This document shows positions 8,952 through 17,823 of a DNA stretch of 64,000 nucleotides, piece by piece. The stretch covers positions 149,501 through 213,500 of the forward strand of contig CP139021.1 of NCBI GenBank assembly GCA_034044135.1, in the 5' to 3' direction. The notes under the pieces are model-generated. The model was not told where the DNA came from, searched no databases, and was given only the letters and a program-made list of their open reading frames with translations. The stretch comes from Flammeovirgaceae bacterium SG7u.111. Lineage in GTDB: Bacteria > Bacteroidota > Bacteroidia > Cytophagales > Flammeovirgaceae. A program made the position numbers and the translations under genes. Within the stretch, counting starts at the first letter, position 1, and every line of letters begins with the position of its first letter.

Positions 8952-10874
8952 ATGTTGATCAAGCCAGGAGAATTATTATCCAAAATAGACAGTCCCCACC
9001 AGCTTAGGGAACTCGACGAAGCCCAATTGTTCCAAGTTTGTACCGAACTCCGACAATTCATCATTGATAATGTTTCGGTATATGGAGGGCATTTTGGCGC
9101 AAGTTTGGGGGTGGTGGAAATGACTGTTGCACTCCACTATGTGTTCAACACGCCCAACGATATGCTCGTGTGGGACGTAGGGCACCAAGCCTATGGACAC
9201 AAAATATTGACGGGCAGAAGAGATCAATTCCACACCAATAGGACATATGATGGTATTTCTGGTTTCCCCCGCAGGTTCGAGAGCGAGTACGATACGTTTG
9301 GGGTAGGGCACTCCTCCACTTCTATCTCCGCAGCTTTGGGTATGGCAGTGGCGTCGCAGCTAGCAGGCGATACGGAAAAGCAGCACATTGCCGTAATAGG
9401 AGATGGGGCAATGACAGCGGGGATGGCTTTTGAGGCCTTGAACCACGCTGGCGTAGCGGATAGCAACTTGATCATCATCCTGAACGATAACTGCATGGCG
9501 ATTGACCCGAACGTGGGCGCGCTAAAAGATTATCTGACCGATATCACTACTTCGCATTTTTACAATAAGGTAAAAGACGATATGTGGCACATGCTCGGTA
9601 AGCTCGAAAAAGTAGCGCCAGGTGCTAGGGAAGTCGCATCCAAAATAGATCATTTAGTAAAGTCAGTTTTACTGAACCACAGCAATTTGTTTGAAGCATT
9701 GAACCTGAGGTATTTTGGTCCAGTTGATGGGCATGACGTAAACCACATGGTACATGTGCTCAACGACCTTAAAAATATTCCTGGGCCTAAATTGTTGCAT
9801 TGCATTACTACCAAAGGAAAAGGCTATGCCTTGGCAGAGAAAGACCAGACCAAATGGCATGCGCCGGGTAAATTTGACAAGGTTACAGGCGAGATAAAAA
9901 AGCAGATCTTTGATACTCCGCAAGCACCTAAGTATCAAGAGGTTTTTGGGCATACCATAGTGGAGCTTGCCGAGCAAAACGATAAAATAGTGGGAATCAC
10001 CCCTGCCATGCCTTCGGGTTCATCTATGAATATTATGATGAAGGCAATGCCCAAAAGGGCATTTGATGTGGGGATAGCCGAGCAGCATGCAGTAACATTT
10101 TCTGCAGGAATGGCTACGCAGGGCTTTTTGCCTTACTGCAACATCTACTCAAGTTTTATGCAGCGAGCGTTCGATCAGGTGATCCACGATGTGTGCATCC
10201 AAAACCTAGCGGTAAATTTCTGCCTCGATAGGGCGGGTTTTGCCGGGGCAGATGGGGCTACACACCACGGAGCTTACGATATTGCCTACATGCGCTGCAT
10301 CCCGAATATGGTAATTGCTGCACCAATGGACGAACCTGAGCTAAGGAATTTGATGTACACTTCCCAACTTCCAAGGGAAACGGGTGCATTTACCATTCGC
10401 TACCCTAGGGGAAAAGGTGTTACGCCTGAATGGAGGACTCCTTTTAAGGAAATAAAGGTAGGTACGGGAAGGAAAATAAAAGAGGGGAAAGATATTGCTA
10501 TTCTTACCATAGGTCACATTGGCAACTATGCCGTGAAAGCCTGTGCCGAGTTAGATAAAAAAGGAATTTCGGTGGCACATTACGATATGCGTTTTGTGAA
10601 ACCACTAGATGCTGATATGCTCCACGAGGTTTTTGGCAAATTCGATAAGGTTATTACTGTGGAAGATGGTTGCATACAAGGAGGGTTTGGTAGTGCCGTG
10701 CTCGAATTTATGGCGGCAAATGACTACAAAAATACAAAAGTCCAGCTCTTGGGTATCCCCGATGAGGTAATAGAGCAAGGCGAGCAAATCGAGCTGCACC
10801 GCTATGCAGGCTTCGACCCAGAAAGCATTGCCAAAACAGTGGAGGAAATGGTGATTTCCCCCGTGCATGTGTAA
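8952..10874 (+). CDS. dxs: 1-deoxy-D-xylulose-5-phosphate synthase
   Basis: 640 residues, normal for the family. Condenses pyruvate and glyceraldehyde-3-phosphate in the first step of the MEP isoprenoid pathway, using thiamine diphosphate. Seen directly: DVGHQAYGHKILTGR (75-89), the ThDP/Mg motif GDGAMTAGMAFEALNHAG at 150-167 ending at LNDN, a Gly/Ala-rich substrate region, the transketolase pyrimidine-domain motif GIAEQHAVTFSAGMA with the catalytic Glu, and a C-terminal domain with TVEDGCIQGGFGSAV. The start at 8952 precedes a typical N-terminal helix. It is transcribed alone, from the predicted promoter at 8825 to the terminator at 10895. Confidence 0.96.
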   Translation: MLIKPGELLSKIDSPHQLRELDEAQLFQVCTELRQFIIDNVSVYGGHFGASLGVVEMTVALHYVFNTPNDMLVWDVGHQAYGHKILTGRRDQFHTNRTYDGISGFPRRFESEYDTFGVGHSSTSISAALGMAVASQLAGDTEKQHIAVIGDGAMTAGMAFEALNHAGVADSNLIIILNDNCMAIDPNVGALKDYLTDITTSHFYNKVKDDMWHMLGKLEKVAPGAREVASKIDHLVKSVLLNHSNLFEALNLRYFGPVDGHDVNHMVHVLNDLKNIPGPKLLHCITTKGKGYALAEKDQTKWHAPGKFDKVTGEIKKQIFDTPQAPKYQEVFGHTIVELAEQNDKIVGITPAMPSGSSMNIMMKAMPKRAFDVGIAEQHAVTFSAGMATQGFLPYCNIYSSFMQRAFDQVIHDVCIQNLAVNFCLDRAGFAGADGATHHGAYDIAYMRCIPNMVIAAPMDEPELRNLMYTSQLPRETGAFTIRYPRGKGVTPEWRTPFKEIKVGTGRKIKEGKDIAILTIGHIGNYAVKACAELDKKGISVAHYDMRFVKPLDADMLHEVFGKFDKVITVEDGCIQGGFGSAVLEFMAANDYKNTKVQLLGIPDEVIEQGEQIELHRYAGFDPESIAKTVEEMVISPVHV

Positions 10875-10894
10875 AAAAATGTTGATAAATCAGA

Positions 10895-10927
10895 AAGCAT
10901 CCGACTGAGAAGTTGGATGCTTTTTTT
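10895..10927 (+). terminator. Rho-independent terminator after dxs
   Basis: AAGCATCCGAC pairs with GTTGGATGCTT (one G-T wobble) around a 6-base loop, followed by a run of seven T at 10921-10927. Confidence 0.85.
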
Positions 10928-10988
10928 GTTTCATAGCTAACCTCGCTTTCTCTTCAATTTATTTTAGTTCGCAGAATTTACCGATTCT

Positions 10989-11009
10989 CGAAATAAATGA
11001 TTTATTTCG
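10989..11009 (+). promoter_or_regulatory. 21-bp perfect palindrome upstream of MBOAT gene
   Basis: CGAAATAAAT-G-ATTTATTTCG: 10-bp arms around one central base, ending 55 bp before the MBOAT start codon. It lacks a T tract and follows the dxs terminator, so an operator is more likely than a terminator. No regulator gene is adjacent. Confidence 0.4.
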
Positions 11010-11064
11010 TGCGATTTCTGATATTGCCTCCCATAGGAGTGATTATTATTCGATTGAACCATAG

Positions 11065-12588
11065 ATGCTGGACATTTTTATTTATAAGGAGAATTATCCC
11101 TTAATTTTTACCCAAGCCATATTTTGGGTGTTTTTTGGGGTGTTGATGGTGGTTTACCAACTGGTTTACAAGCAAAACTCGCTTCGAAACCTGTTGCTAC
11201 TTATTTTCTCTTTGTATTTCTACTACCTCTCCAGTGGCTACTATTTTACCCTGCTCATCTTTTCCACCGTAGTCGATTATGTGCTGGGGAATAAGGTTTT
11301 TAAGGAAACCGATGAAAGAAAGCGTAAAATCTATGTGACCATAAGCCTGATCGTGAACTTAGGGCTGCTTGGTTATTTCAAATACGCCTATTTCTTTACC
11401 GATACGTTCAATAATATTTTTGATACGCACATCCAAACAACCAATGTACTTGCTTTGGCGGTGAATACTTTCTTCAAGTCCACAATGGATGTGAGCAAGA
11501 TTTTCCTTCCTGTCGGAATTTCGTTTTATACCTTTCAGACCATTAGCTACACCATAGATATTTACCGAAGAAAGCTAGAGCCTGTAAAGCATATTTTAGA
11601 TTTTGCCTTTTATGTGAGCTTTTTCCCACAGCTAGTGGCGGGTCCCATCGTAAGGGCTGCAGATTTTGTCCCTCAGATTTATCAAAAATACCGTCTCAAT
11701 CAGGCTGAGTTTGGAAGAGCAGGCTTTCTTATTCTGAATGGGCTGATAAAGAAAATATTTGTTTCGGATTATATCTCCATCAACTTTGTGGATAGGGTTT
11801 TCCAAAGCCCAGGAAGCTACTCGGGTTTCGAAAACCTAATGGCTACCTATGGTTATTCCATCCAGATCTATTGCGATTTTTCGGGTTATACCGATATTGC
11901 CATAGGCATTGCCTTGCTTTTGGGCTACCGCCTGCCGCTCAACTTCAACTCGCCTTACAAGGCAACGAGTATTACCGATTTTTGGCGTAGGTGGCACATT
12001 TCCCTCTCCTCTTGGCTGCGCGATTACCTCTATATTTCTCTTGGAGGAAATAGAAAAGGAAATATCCGCACCTATGTAAACTTGCTGTTGACCATGTTAC
12101 TTGGGGGCTTGTGGCACGGGGCGCATATGCGCTTTATCATCTGGGGAGCTTTACACGGACTAGCCTTGGCTTTCCACAAAATTTGGATGGAGATGCTGGC
12201 GAAGGTAAGAGGTTCAAAATCGGACAAACCTGAGCCTTTCGTATCTAAACTGATCGCGGGAATCATCACATTCCATTTCGTAGCATTTTGCTGGATATAC
12301 TTTAGGGCATCTTCTATAGCCGATGCTCATGCAGTAATGTCCCAAATTGTTTCCAATTTCAATACAGCCCTCATTCCTGAAGTACTGGTTTCTTACAAAA
12401 ATGTCTTTTTGGTGATGCTGGTTGGGTTTGTAGGGCACTGGCTGCCAGGAAGCTGGAAAAGGTTGTTGCAAGATGCCTTCACTCAAGCTCCTGATTTTGC
12501 CAAGGCAACCATTGCTTTGGCTGTAGCCCTATTGCTTTTCCAAATGAAAGCATCGGAAATCCAACCGTTTATATACTTCCAGTTCTAA
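11065..12588 (+). CDS. MBOAT-family O-acyltransferase (AlgI-like)
   Basis: 507 residues with about ten membrane segments. This family transfers acyl, usually acetyl, groups across the inner membrane to polysaccharides or cell-wall polymers. Family signatures: LGYFKYAYFF near residue 110, SFYTFQTISYTIDIYR at about 155-170, FPQLVAGPIVRA, DFSGYTDIAIG, FWRRWHISLSSWLRDYLY, and the catalytic-His block GGLWHGAHMRFIIWG. AlgI-type enzymes normally pair with an SGNH-like AlgJ/DltD partner; none is next door. The following GT2 polysaccharide synthase-like gene (322 bp further, beyond a hairpin) is a possible substrate producer, which is inference. Confidence 0.9.
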   Translation: MLDIFIYKENYPLIFTQAIFWVFFGVLMVVYQLVYKQNSLRNLLLLIFSLYFYYLSSGYYFTLLIFSTVVDYVLGNKVFKETDERKRKIYVTISLIVNLGLLGYFKYAYFFTDTFNNIFDTHIQTTNVLALAVNTFFKSTMDVSKIFLPVGISFYTFQTISYTIDIYRRKLEPVKHILDFAFYVSFFPQLVAGPIVRAADFVPQIYQKYRLNQAEFGRAGFLILNGLIKKIFVSDYISINFVDRVFQSPGSYSGFENLMATYGYSIQIYCDFSGYTDIAIGIALLLGYRLPLNFNSPYKATSITDFWRRWHISLSSWLRDYLYISLGGNRKGNIRTYVNLLLTMLLGGLWHGAHMRFIIWGALHGLALAFHKIWMEMLAKVRGSKSDKPEPFVSKLIAGIITFHFVAFCWIYFRASSIADAHAVMSQIVSNFNTALIPEVLVSYKNVFLVMLVGFVGHWLPGSWKRLLQDAFTQAPDFAKATIALAVALLLFQMKASEIQPFIYFQF

Positions 12589-12609
12589 CAAAACTAAAAT
12601 CCGTTCTTT

Positions 12610-12793
12610 CTAAGAAGCTGTTTTTTAATGTATCTTCAAAATTCTTATGTGCTTCTTTTGACACATAATTTCGGCTAGCCGCCCATGTTAAAATCGACAA
12701 AGATAGTGGAGCTATCTTTGTCGATTTTGCCTTATTCTGCATCCAAAATAAGCGATAACAATTTTTAAATATAATTCCCAAACAGCTTCTTAG
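12610..12793. repeat. 184-bp inverted-repeat element (MITE-like)
   Basis: CTAAGAAGCTGTTT at 12610-12623 and its exact reverse complement AAACAGCTTCTTAG at 12780-12793 bound a 184-bp non-coding segment with a perfect 17-bp hairpin near its centre. The ends resemble the ATAAGAGCATGTTTAAA repeat at 14422. No clear target duplication is visible. It looks like a miniature inverted-repeat element or transposon remnant; family unknown. Confidence 0.5.
12690..12728 (+). terminator. 17-bp perfect hairpin, likely terminator of MBOAT gene
   Basis: AAAATCGACAAAGATAG (12690-12706) pairs perfectly with CTATCTTTGTCGATTTT (12712-12728) around TGGAG. A-rich 5' and T-rich 3' arms make it potentially bidirectional. 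It lies about 100 bp after the MBOAT stop, inside the MITE-like element. Confidence 0.6.
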
Positions 12794-12910
12794 GATTTCG
12801 TCATTTTTGCAGCTCTCTTCCTTTGTTTTGAACTTTAGGACGAAGAGGTAAGTTTATTTCTAGAACAATCAGATACTTATTCCGAAGGTTAACCATTCGG
12901 ATGTTTTTAT

Positions 12911-14416
12911 ATGGAGCTACTCGTACTCATCATCTATGGCTTGAGCCTTACCGTTGTTTTCGTTTTTAGCCTAGGGCAATTTCATTTGAGCTTGTATTAC
13001 CGAAAAATCAAGCAAACCCCTGTTAGGGGGAAAGAAGGAAAGCAGTCTTTTGGAGAAAAAGAAATTCCTTTTGTAACTATCCAGTTGCCTATCTACAACG
13101 AGCTATACGTGGTGGAAAGGTTGTTGGAAAACATCGCCGAGTTTGATTACCCTAAGAATAAGTTTGAAGTACAAGTGCTTGATGATTCTACCGATGAAAC
13201 GGTGGAAATTATTCGTAAGAAAATAGAGACGCTAACAAGTAGAGGTGTTGATATACAGCATATTCGAAGAAAAGATAGGATAGGGTTCAAAGCAGGTGCT
13301 TTGCAATACGGCTTGGACTTTGCTAAGGGAGAATTCATCGCTATTTTCGATGCGGATTTTTTGCCTGATCCAGACTTCCTTTCCCAAACGCTTCCGCATT
13401 TTGAAGAAGAAAAAGTGGGGATGGTGCAAACTCGCTGGAGCCATATCAACCAAAATTATTCCTTGCTTACCAAGCTGCAGGCGTTTGGGCTAGATGCGCA
13501 TTTTACCGTAGAGCAAAGCGGAAGAAACTTTGCCGGAAGTTTTATCAATTTCAACGGTACGGGTGGAGTGTGGCGGAAAAGCTGCATTTTGGATGCTGGC
13601 GGTTGGCAACCCGACACACTTACGGAAGACTTGGACTTGAGCTACCGAGCCCAGCTCAAGAACTGGGAGTTTCTTTATTTGGAAGAGGTAACTACTCCTG
13701 CCGAGCTTCCTGTTACCATTCCCGCCATAAAATCGCAACAATACCGCTGGAATAAGGGTGCAGCCGAAACAGCTAAAAAACATATTCCTACGATACTTTC
13801 ATCCAATCTGGGTTTTAGGCGAAAGCTACATGCCGTATTTCATTTGCTCAACAGCTCCGTGTTTATGTTTTTGTTTGTGGCTGCCATGCTGAGCGTACCA
13901 GCGTTGTTTATAAAAGATGCCCATCATGAGTGGGAGTTGGCGTTTCATTTGGCAAGTATTTTCCTTTTGGGTTTTATGGGCATCACCTATTTCTATTGGC
14001 TTAGCTCCAAAAGGGTTAGTCCCAAAAAAACATTCAGCTATTTTGCCAAAAACTTTCCCCTATTCATGTCCATGTCCATGGGGCTTTCCCTACACAACGG
14101 TATTGCCGTTTTTGAGGGGTTTATTGGGCGAAAAACCCCTTTTGTCCGTACGCCTAAGTTCAATATCAAAAACAGTGGAGACAAATGGAAGGGGAACGTC
14201 TACCTAAAAAATAAGCTTTCTTGGGCAACCCTCATCGAAGGTTTGCTGGCTCTTTATTTTTCCTTCGGCATCTACTCGGGCATCAGACTAGGCGACTTCG
14301 GCTTGCTGCCTTTCCATTTTTTCCTCTTCCTCGGCTTCGGCACTATTTTCTATATGTCGCTGAAGACTTCAGGGCTTTTCCACTTATTATTTGTGAAGAA
14401 AAAGCTGCAAGTCTAA
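12911..14416 (+). CDS. Membrane-bound family 2 glycosyltransferase (cellulose/mannan synthase-like)
   Basis: 501 residues. One N-terminal membrane helix (1-28) is followed by a processive-type GT2 domain and about four C-terminal helices. Catalytic motifs are in order: LDDSTDET (about 91-98), the DxD motif IFDADFLPD (about 145), TEDLDLSYR (about 238) and QQYRWNKG (the Q(Q/R)xRW motif, about 275). This set is typical of beta-glycan synthases such as glucomannan or cellulose synthase-like proteins, which extrude the product through the membrane. No BcsB, PilZ or c-di-GMP domain is present. Product unknown; the preceding MBOAT could acetylate it. Confidence 0.85.
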   Translation: MELLVLIIYGLSLTVVFVFSLGQFHLSLYYRKIKQTPVRGKEGKQSFGEKEIPFVTIQLPIYNELYVVERLLENIAEFDYPKNKFEVQVLDDSTDETVEIIRKKIETLTSRGVDIQHIRRKDRIGFKAGALQYGLDFAKGEFIAIFDADFLPDPDFLSQTLPHFEEEKVGMVQTRWSHINQNYSLLTKLQAFGLDAHFTVEQSGRNFAGSFINFNGTGGVWRKSCILDAGGWQPDTLTEDLDLSYRAQLKNWEFLYLEEVTTPAELPVTIPAIKSQQYRWNKGAAETAKKHIPTILSSNLGFRRKLHAVFHLLNSSVFMFLFVAAMLSVPALFIKDAHHEWELAFHLASIFLLGFMGITYFYWLSSKRVSPKKTFSYFAKNFPLFMSMSMGLSLHNGIAVFEGFIGRKTPFVRTPKFNIKNSGDKWKGNVYLKNKLSWATLIEGLLALYFSFGIYSGIRLGDFGLLPFHFFLFLGFGTIFYMSLKTSGLFHLLFVKKKLQV

Positions 14417-14421
14417 AAAAT

Positions 14422-14523
14422 ATAAGAGCATGTTTAAATTTTATTTTAAAGTGAGAACCCAAAAGTGCTCCGCCGCCGCGGTGCACGTTTTTGCATGAAA
14501 ACCTAAATTTTAATACATGCTCT
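14422..14523. repeat. ~100-bp element with terminal inverted repeats
   Basis: AGAGCATGT (14425-14433) and ACATGCTCT (14515-14523) are perfect 9-bp terminal inverted repeats around a 99-bp non-coding segment. The left end shares 17 bases with 7834-7850 on the other strand. The core contains a markedly GC-rich patch (CTCCGCCGCCGCGGTGCAC) in AT-rich surroundings. It starts 6 bp after the GT2 stop. It resembles a miniature transposable element; no transposase copy is in the window. Confidence 0.5.
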
Positions 14524-14691
14524 AAGTTTTTACCTGACCTGTTGAGTAACCGAGTGCAAACCTTTGCATACTCACCGTCTCTGTTTCCTGCTCTATAATG
14601 ACTAAAATTGTAGACGTTGAAGTTTGTGGAGGAAAGGATGGGATATTTTCAGTAAATTTCCACTTTCTGTCACATTATGAACCTGTAGAAA

Positions 14692-15552
14692 ATGAAACTG
14701 ATCCGATTTGGCGAAGTTGGTAGTGAGAAGCCGGGTATCCTTACCGAAGGTGGCAAACGTCTAGATGTAAGTGTCTTTGGTCAAGATTACGACGAAGATT
14801 TTTTTGGGAACGATGGGGTAACAAAATTAGGAGGCTGGCTGAAAAGCAACGAAGCTTCTTGCCCCGAAATCCCTACTTCTGTTCGCTTGGCTGCTCCTGT
14901 AAAAAGACCGGGAAAGATTATTTGCCTCGGGCTGAACTATGCCGCGCACGCAGCGGAAACGGGCGGGAAAGCTCCTGCCGAACCCAAAATATTTTTCAAA
15001 GCAGTATCAGCAGTTTGTGGGCCCAACGACGATGTGATCATCCCGAAAGGAAGCACCAAAACCGATTGGGAAGTGGAGCTTGCCTTGGTAATAGGGAAAA
15101 AAGCAAGCTACGTGAGCGAGGAAGAGGCGATAGATTATTTGGCGGGCTATTGCCTTCACAACGACTACAGCGAACGGGAATTCCAACTAGAGCGAGGAGG
15201 GCAGTGGGTAAAAGGAAAAAGCGCTGATACGTTTGCCCCGCTAGGTCCGTTCATTGCCACGCCTAATGAAATCAACGACCCGCATAATCTAAGGCTTTGG
15301 CTCAAGGTAAACGGTGAACTAATGCAGGATGGAAATACAAAAGACCTGATTCATAACATACCCAAGACTATAAGTTATCTAAGTCAATTTATGTCGTTAT
15401 TGCCGGGCGATATTATTTCTACAGGCACTCCTTCGGGAGTTGGCATGGGCATGGAGCCCCAGCGCTTCTTGAAACCGGGAGATTTCGTGGAATTGGGTAT
15501 AGATGGTTTAGGCTCTTCTATGCAAAAGTTAACAGCTTGGGAAAAAGAGTGA
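14692..15552 (+). CDS. Fumarylacetoacetate hydrolase family protein
   Basis: 286 residues, the common bacterial FAH-fold size. Contains a short N-terminal domain, then GKIICLGLNYAAHAAETG (about 78-95), KIFFKAVSAVCGPND, the acidic metal ligands in WEVELALVIGK, the HNDYSERE segment, KSADTFAPLGPFI and the C-terminal ISTGTPSGVGMG. This subgroup covers 2,4-diketo-3-deoxy-L-fuconate hydrolase, acylpyruvase and ureidoglycolate-lyase-like enzymes, all Mg-dependent C-C bond or keto-acid hydrolases. Because sugar genes follow (symporter, galK, xylA), a role in deoxy-sugar-acid breakdown is attractive but unproven. A 41-codon ORF that overlaps its start from 14598 is judged spurious. Confidence 0.85.
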   Translation: MKLIRFGEVGSEKPGILTEGGKRLDVSVFGQDYDEDFFGNDGVTKLGGWLKSNEASCPEIPTSVRLAAPVKRPGKIICLGLNYAAHAAETGGKAPAEPKIFFKAVSAVCGPNDDVIIPKGSTKTDWEVELALVIGKKASYVSEEEAIDYLAGYCLHNDYSEREFQLERGGQWVKGKSADTFAPLGPFIATPNEINDPHNLRLWLKVNGELMQDGNTKDLIHNIPKTISYLSQFMSLLPGDIISTGTPSGVGMGMEPQRFLKPGDFVELGIDGLGSSMQKLTAWEKE

Positions 15553-15794
15553 ATATATAATTATTTATATAAAATAAATGTATTATAAACATTTAACATA
15601 AAAAGCTTTTTTTAGCCTTTAATGGCAGATTTTTCCATTTTGTTGAGTTATTTATAAGATTTTGGGAATGTTTTAAATTTTGAGAAATGCGCTGTTTGAG
15701 TTAGTTTTAACCTGCTTTTAACCAGTGCAAGAAAATGCAAATTTTTTAATACTCTTTAAAAGGAAATGAAATTTTTAAAAACTACTAAACAGAA

Positions 15795-17660
15795 ATGAAT
15801 ATGTCCACGCTCGATACGCTAGACTATATCGTCTTTGCGGTTTACTGCGCCTTGATTATTTTCATTGGACTTTGGGTCTCTAGGGACAAAAAAGGCCATG
15901 AAAAAAATTCCAGCGATTACTTTCTTGCAAGCCGTTCATTGCCTTGGTGGGCAATTGGTGCTTCGCTTATCGCTTCTAACATTTCCGCTGAGCAAATCAT
16001 CGGTATGTCAGGATCTGGATTTAAAATGGGATTGGCGATCTCAACTTACGAATGGATGGCTGCGGCGACCCTTATTATTGTAGGAAAGTATTTTATGCCG
16101 ATTTTCCTCAAAAAACAAATCTTCACCATGCCCCAGTTTTTGGAGCAACGCTATGATGGCAGGGTAAGGTCAATTTTGGCAATTTTCTGGTTATTGCTTT
16201 ACGTTTTTGTAAACCTTACCTCTGTTTTGTACCTCGGTTCATTGCCCATCATCACCATTATGGAAGGTGTAAATGTGTATGTGGCCATTGGGGGCTTGGC
16301 ACTTTTTGCGGTTCTTTATTCTATTTATGGCGGTCTTTCTGCGGTAGCATGGACGGACGTTATCCAAGTGGTAATGCTTGTGGCGGGTGGTATCATCACC
16401 ACATGGCTAGCGCTTGAAATAGTGGGAGATGGTAGCGTTTCTTCAGGTATGGGAATGGTTTATGAAGAGGCAAACTCTCACTTCCATATGATTTTCTCTA
16501 GCGACAACCCGAACTACATGGACTTACCGGGTGTGACGCTTTTAATAGGAGGTATGTGGATTGTAAACCTCAATTATTGGGGCTGTAACCAATATATTAC
16601 CCAAAGGGCTTTGGCTGCAAAAAGTTTGAACGAAGCGCAAAAAGGTATTGTGTTCGCAGGTTTCCTTAAGCTGATTGTTCCTCTTATAGTGGTGCTTCCG
16701 GGTATTGCTACCTACGTATTGCTCCAGAGAGAAGGCGCTATCGATATGGATAGCCTTTTGTTGAAGGACGGTGCAGAACTAGCAGGAGGCTCTTTCTCCG
16801 AAAAGATGTTTGATCCATTACAAGCCGGTGGTGGTAAGGTAATGCCTGATAGAGCATACCCTACGCTTTTAAGCATTTTGCCTGTAGGTTTGAAAGGTGC
16901 CGCATTTGCAGCGCTTGTTGCAGCGGTAGTTTCTTCGTTGGCTTCCATGATGAACAGTACGGCCACCATCTTTACGATGGATATTTATAAAAACTACATA
17001 AACAAAAATGCCTCAGAGAAAAGGCTGGTTGCAGTTGGTCGTGGTATTAGTGTTGTGGCAATCGTTATTGCAGTGATTGTTGCCCCTCTTTTGGGAACTA
17101 TCGAACAGGCATTCCAATACATACAAGAATATACAGGTTTGGTGAGCCCAGGTATTTTCGTAATATTCTTCTATGGTTTCTTCTGGAAAAAAGCAACCAC
17201 TAGTGGTGCTCTTTGGGTAGCGGTGCTTACCTTGCCGCTTTCGTTGGCTATCAAGTTTGGCTTCCCAAATATTCCATTCCTCGATAGGATGGGCCTAGTG
17301 TTCTTCGCACTTTCATTGGTAATGTATGTTGTATCTGTGATGGAAAGCAAAGGGTTGAAAATCGCCGAAAATGCAATGAGCAGAATAGGAATCTACCTAG
17401 TGGTTCTCACTGTTTCGCTATTGGTGTTAGTACTGAACAATACCTTAGGTTGGGATATGTCAGAGTCGTTGGTTAAAACATTAATCCACTTGGCATTTGT
17501 TTCATTCACCTTTGTGGTTTATAGAATCATGACCAACATCAAAGATAATAAGCACGCAATAGATATTGATAAGTCACTTTTCAAGACGCATACAAATTTC
17601 AATATTGCTTCTGTCGTGATCATCATTTTGCTTGTTATTCTTTACACTGTATTCTGGTAA
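15795..17660 (+). CDS. Sodium:solute symporter family protein (SGLT-like sugar transporter)
   Basis: 621 residues with about 14 predicted membrane helices. Features of the vSGLT branch of the SSS family: SSDYFLASRSLPWWAIGASLIASNISAEQIIGMSG (about 38-72), YFMPIFLKKQIFTMPQFLEQRYD, the NYWGCNQYITQRALAAKS substrate-region motif, and AALVAAVVSSLASMMNSTATIFTMDIYKNYI, which carries the Na+-site serines. Sits immediately upstream of galK-galT and near xylBA, so galactose and/or xylose uptake driven by the sodium gradient is the natural inference. A terminator follows, so it is transcribed separately from galK. Confidence 0.9.
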   Translation: MNMSTLDTLDYIVFAVYCALIIFIGLWVSRDKKGHEKNSSDYFLASRSLPWWAIGASLIASNISAEQIIGMSGSGFKMGLAISTYEWMAAATLIIVGKYFMPIFLKKQIFTMPQFLEQRYDGRVRSILAIFWLLLYVFVNLTSVLYLGSLPIITIMEGVNVYVAIGGLALFAVLYSIYGGLSAVAWTDVIQVVMLVAGGIITTWLALEIVGDGSVSSGMGMVYEEANSHFHMIFSSDNPNYMDLPGVTLLIGGMWIVNLNYWGCNQYITQRALAAKSLNEAQKGIVFAGFLKLIVPLIVVLPGIATYVLLQREGAIDMDSLLLKDGAELAGGSFSEKMFDPLQAGGGKVMPDRAYPTLLSILPVGLKGAAFAALVAAVVSSLASMMNSTATIFTMDIYKNYINKNASEKRLVAVGRGISVVAIVIAVIVAPLLGTIEQAFQYIQEYTGLVSPGIFVIFFYGFFWKKATTSGALWVAVLTLPLSLAIKFGFPNIPFLDRMGLVFFALSLVMYVVSVMESKGLKIAENAMSRIGIYLVVLTVSLLVLVLNNTLGWDMSESLVKTLIHLAFVSFTFVVYRIMTNIKDNKHAIDIDKSLFKTHTNFNIASVVIIILLVILYTVFW

Positions 17661-17682
17661 GGATTATTTTAGAAATATTAAG

Positions 17683-17715
17683 GACCCGAAGGTTAGTTCC
17701 TCCGGGTCTTTTTTT
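17683..17715 (+). terminator. Rho-independent terminator after symporter
   Basis: GACCCG-A-AGG pairs with CCT-C-CGGGTC (one mismatch) around TTAGTT, followed by seven T. Confidence 0.85.
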
Positions 17716-17823
17716 ATTTAAGCTCTTGTATGCTTAATATTGTAATGATCTTTTCGCCAGTTAAAAGACGAATTAAAGACTACCTATTTTTTTATTATCA
17801 TAACAAGCATTTTGCTTTTCAAT

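Larger units (their letters stand above)
12589..12910. other. 322-bp intergenic region with nested inverted repeats
   Basis: Between the MBOAT and GT2 genes. It holds a 14-bp outer inverted repeat (12610-12623 and 12780-12793) enclosing a very strong 17-bp hairpin (12690-12728), described separately. Just before the GT2 start, CCGAAGGTTAACCATTCGG (12882-12900) is a near-palindrome (one extra A) 10 bp from the ATG. No ORF of note. Confidence 0.7.

Noticed and set aside
14598-14723. 41-codon ORF (ATG at 14598) overlapping the FAH gene start
   Set aside because: No recognisable motif; overlaps the well-supported FAH N-terminus by 32 bp. Probably chance.
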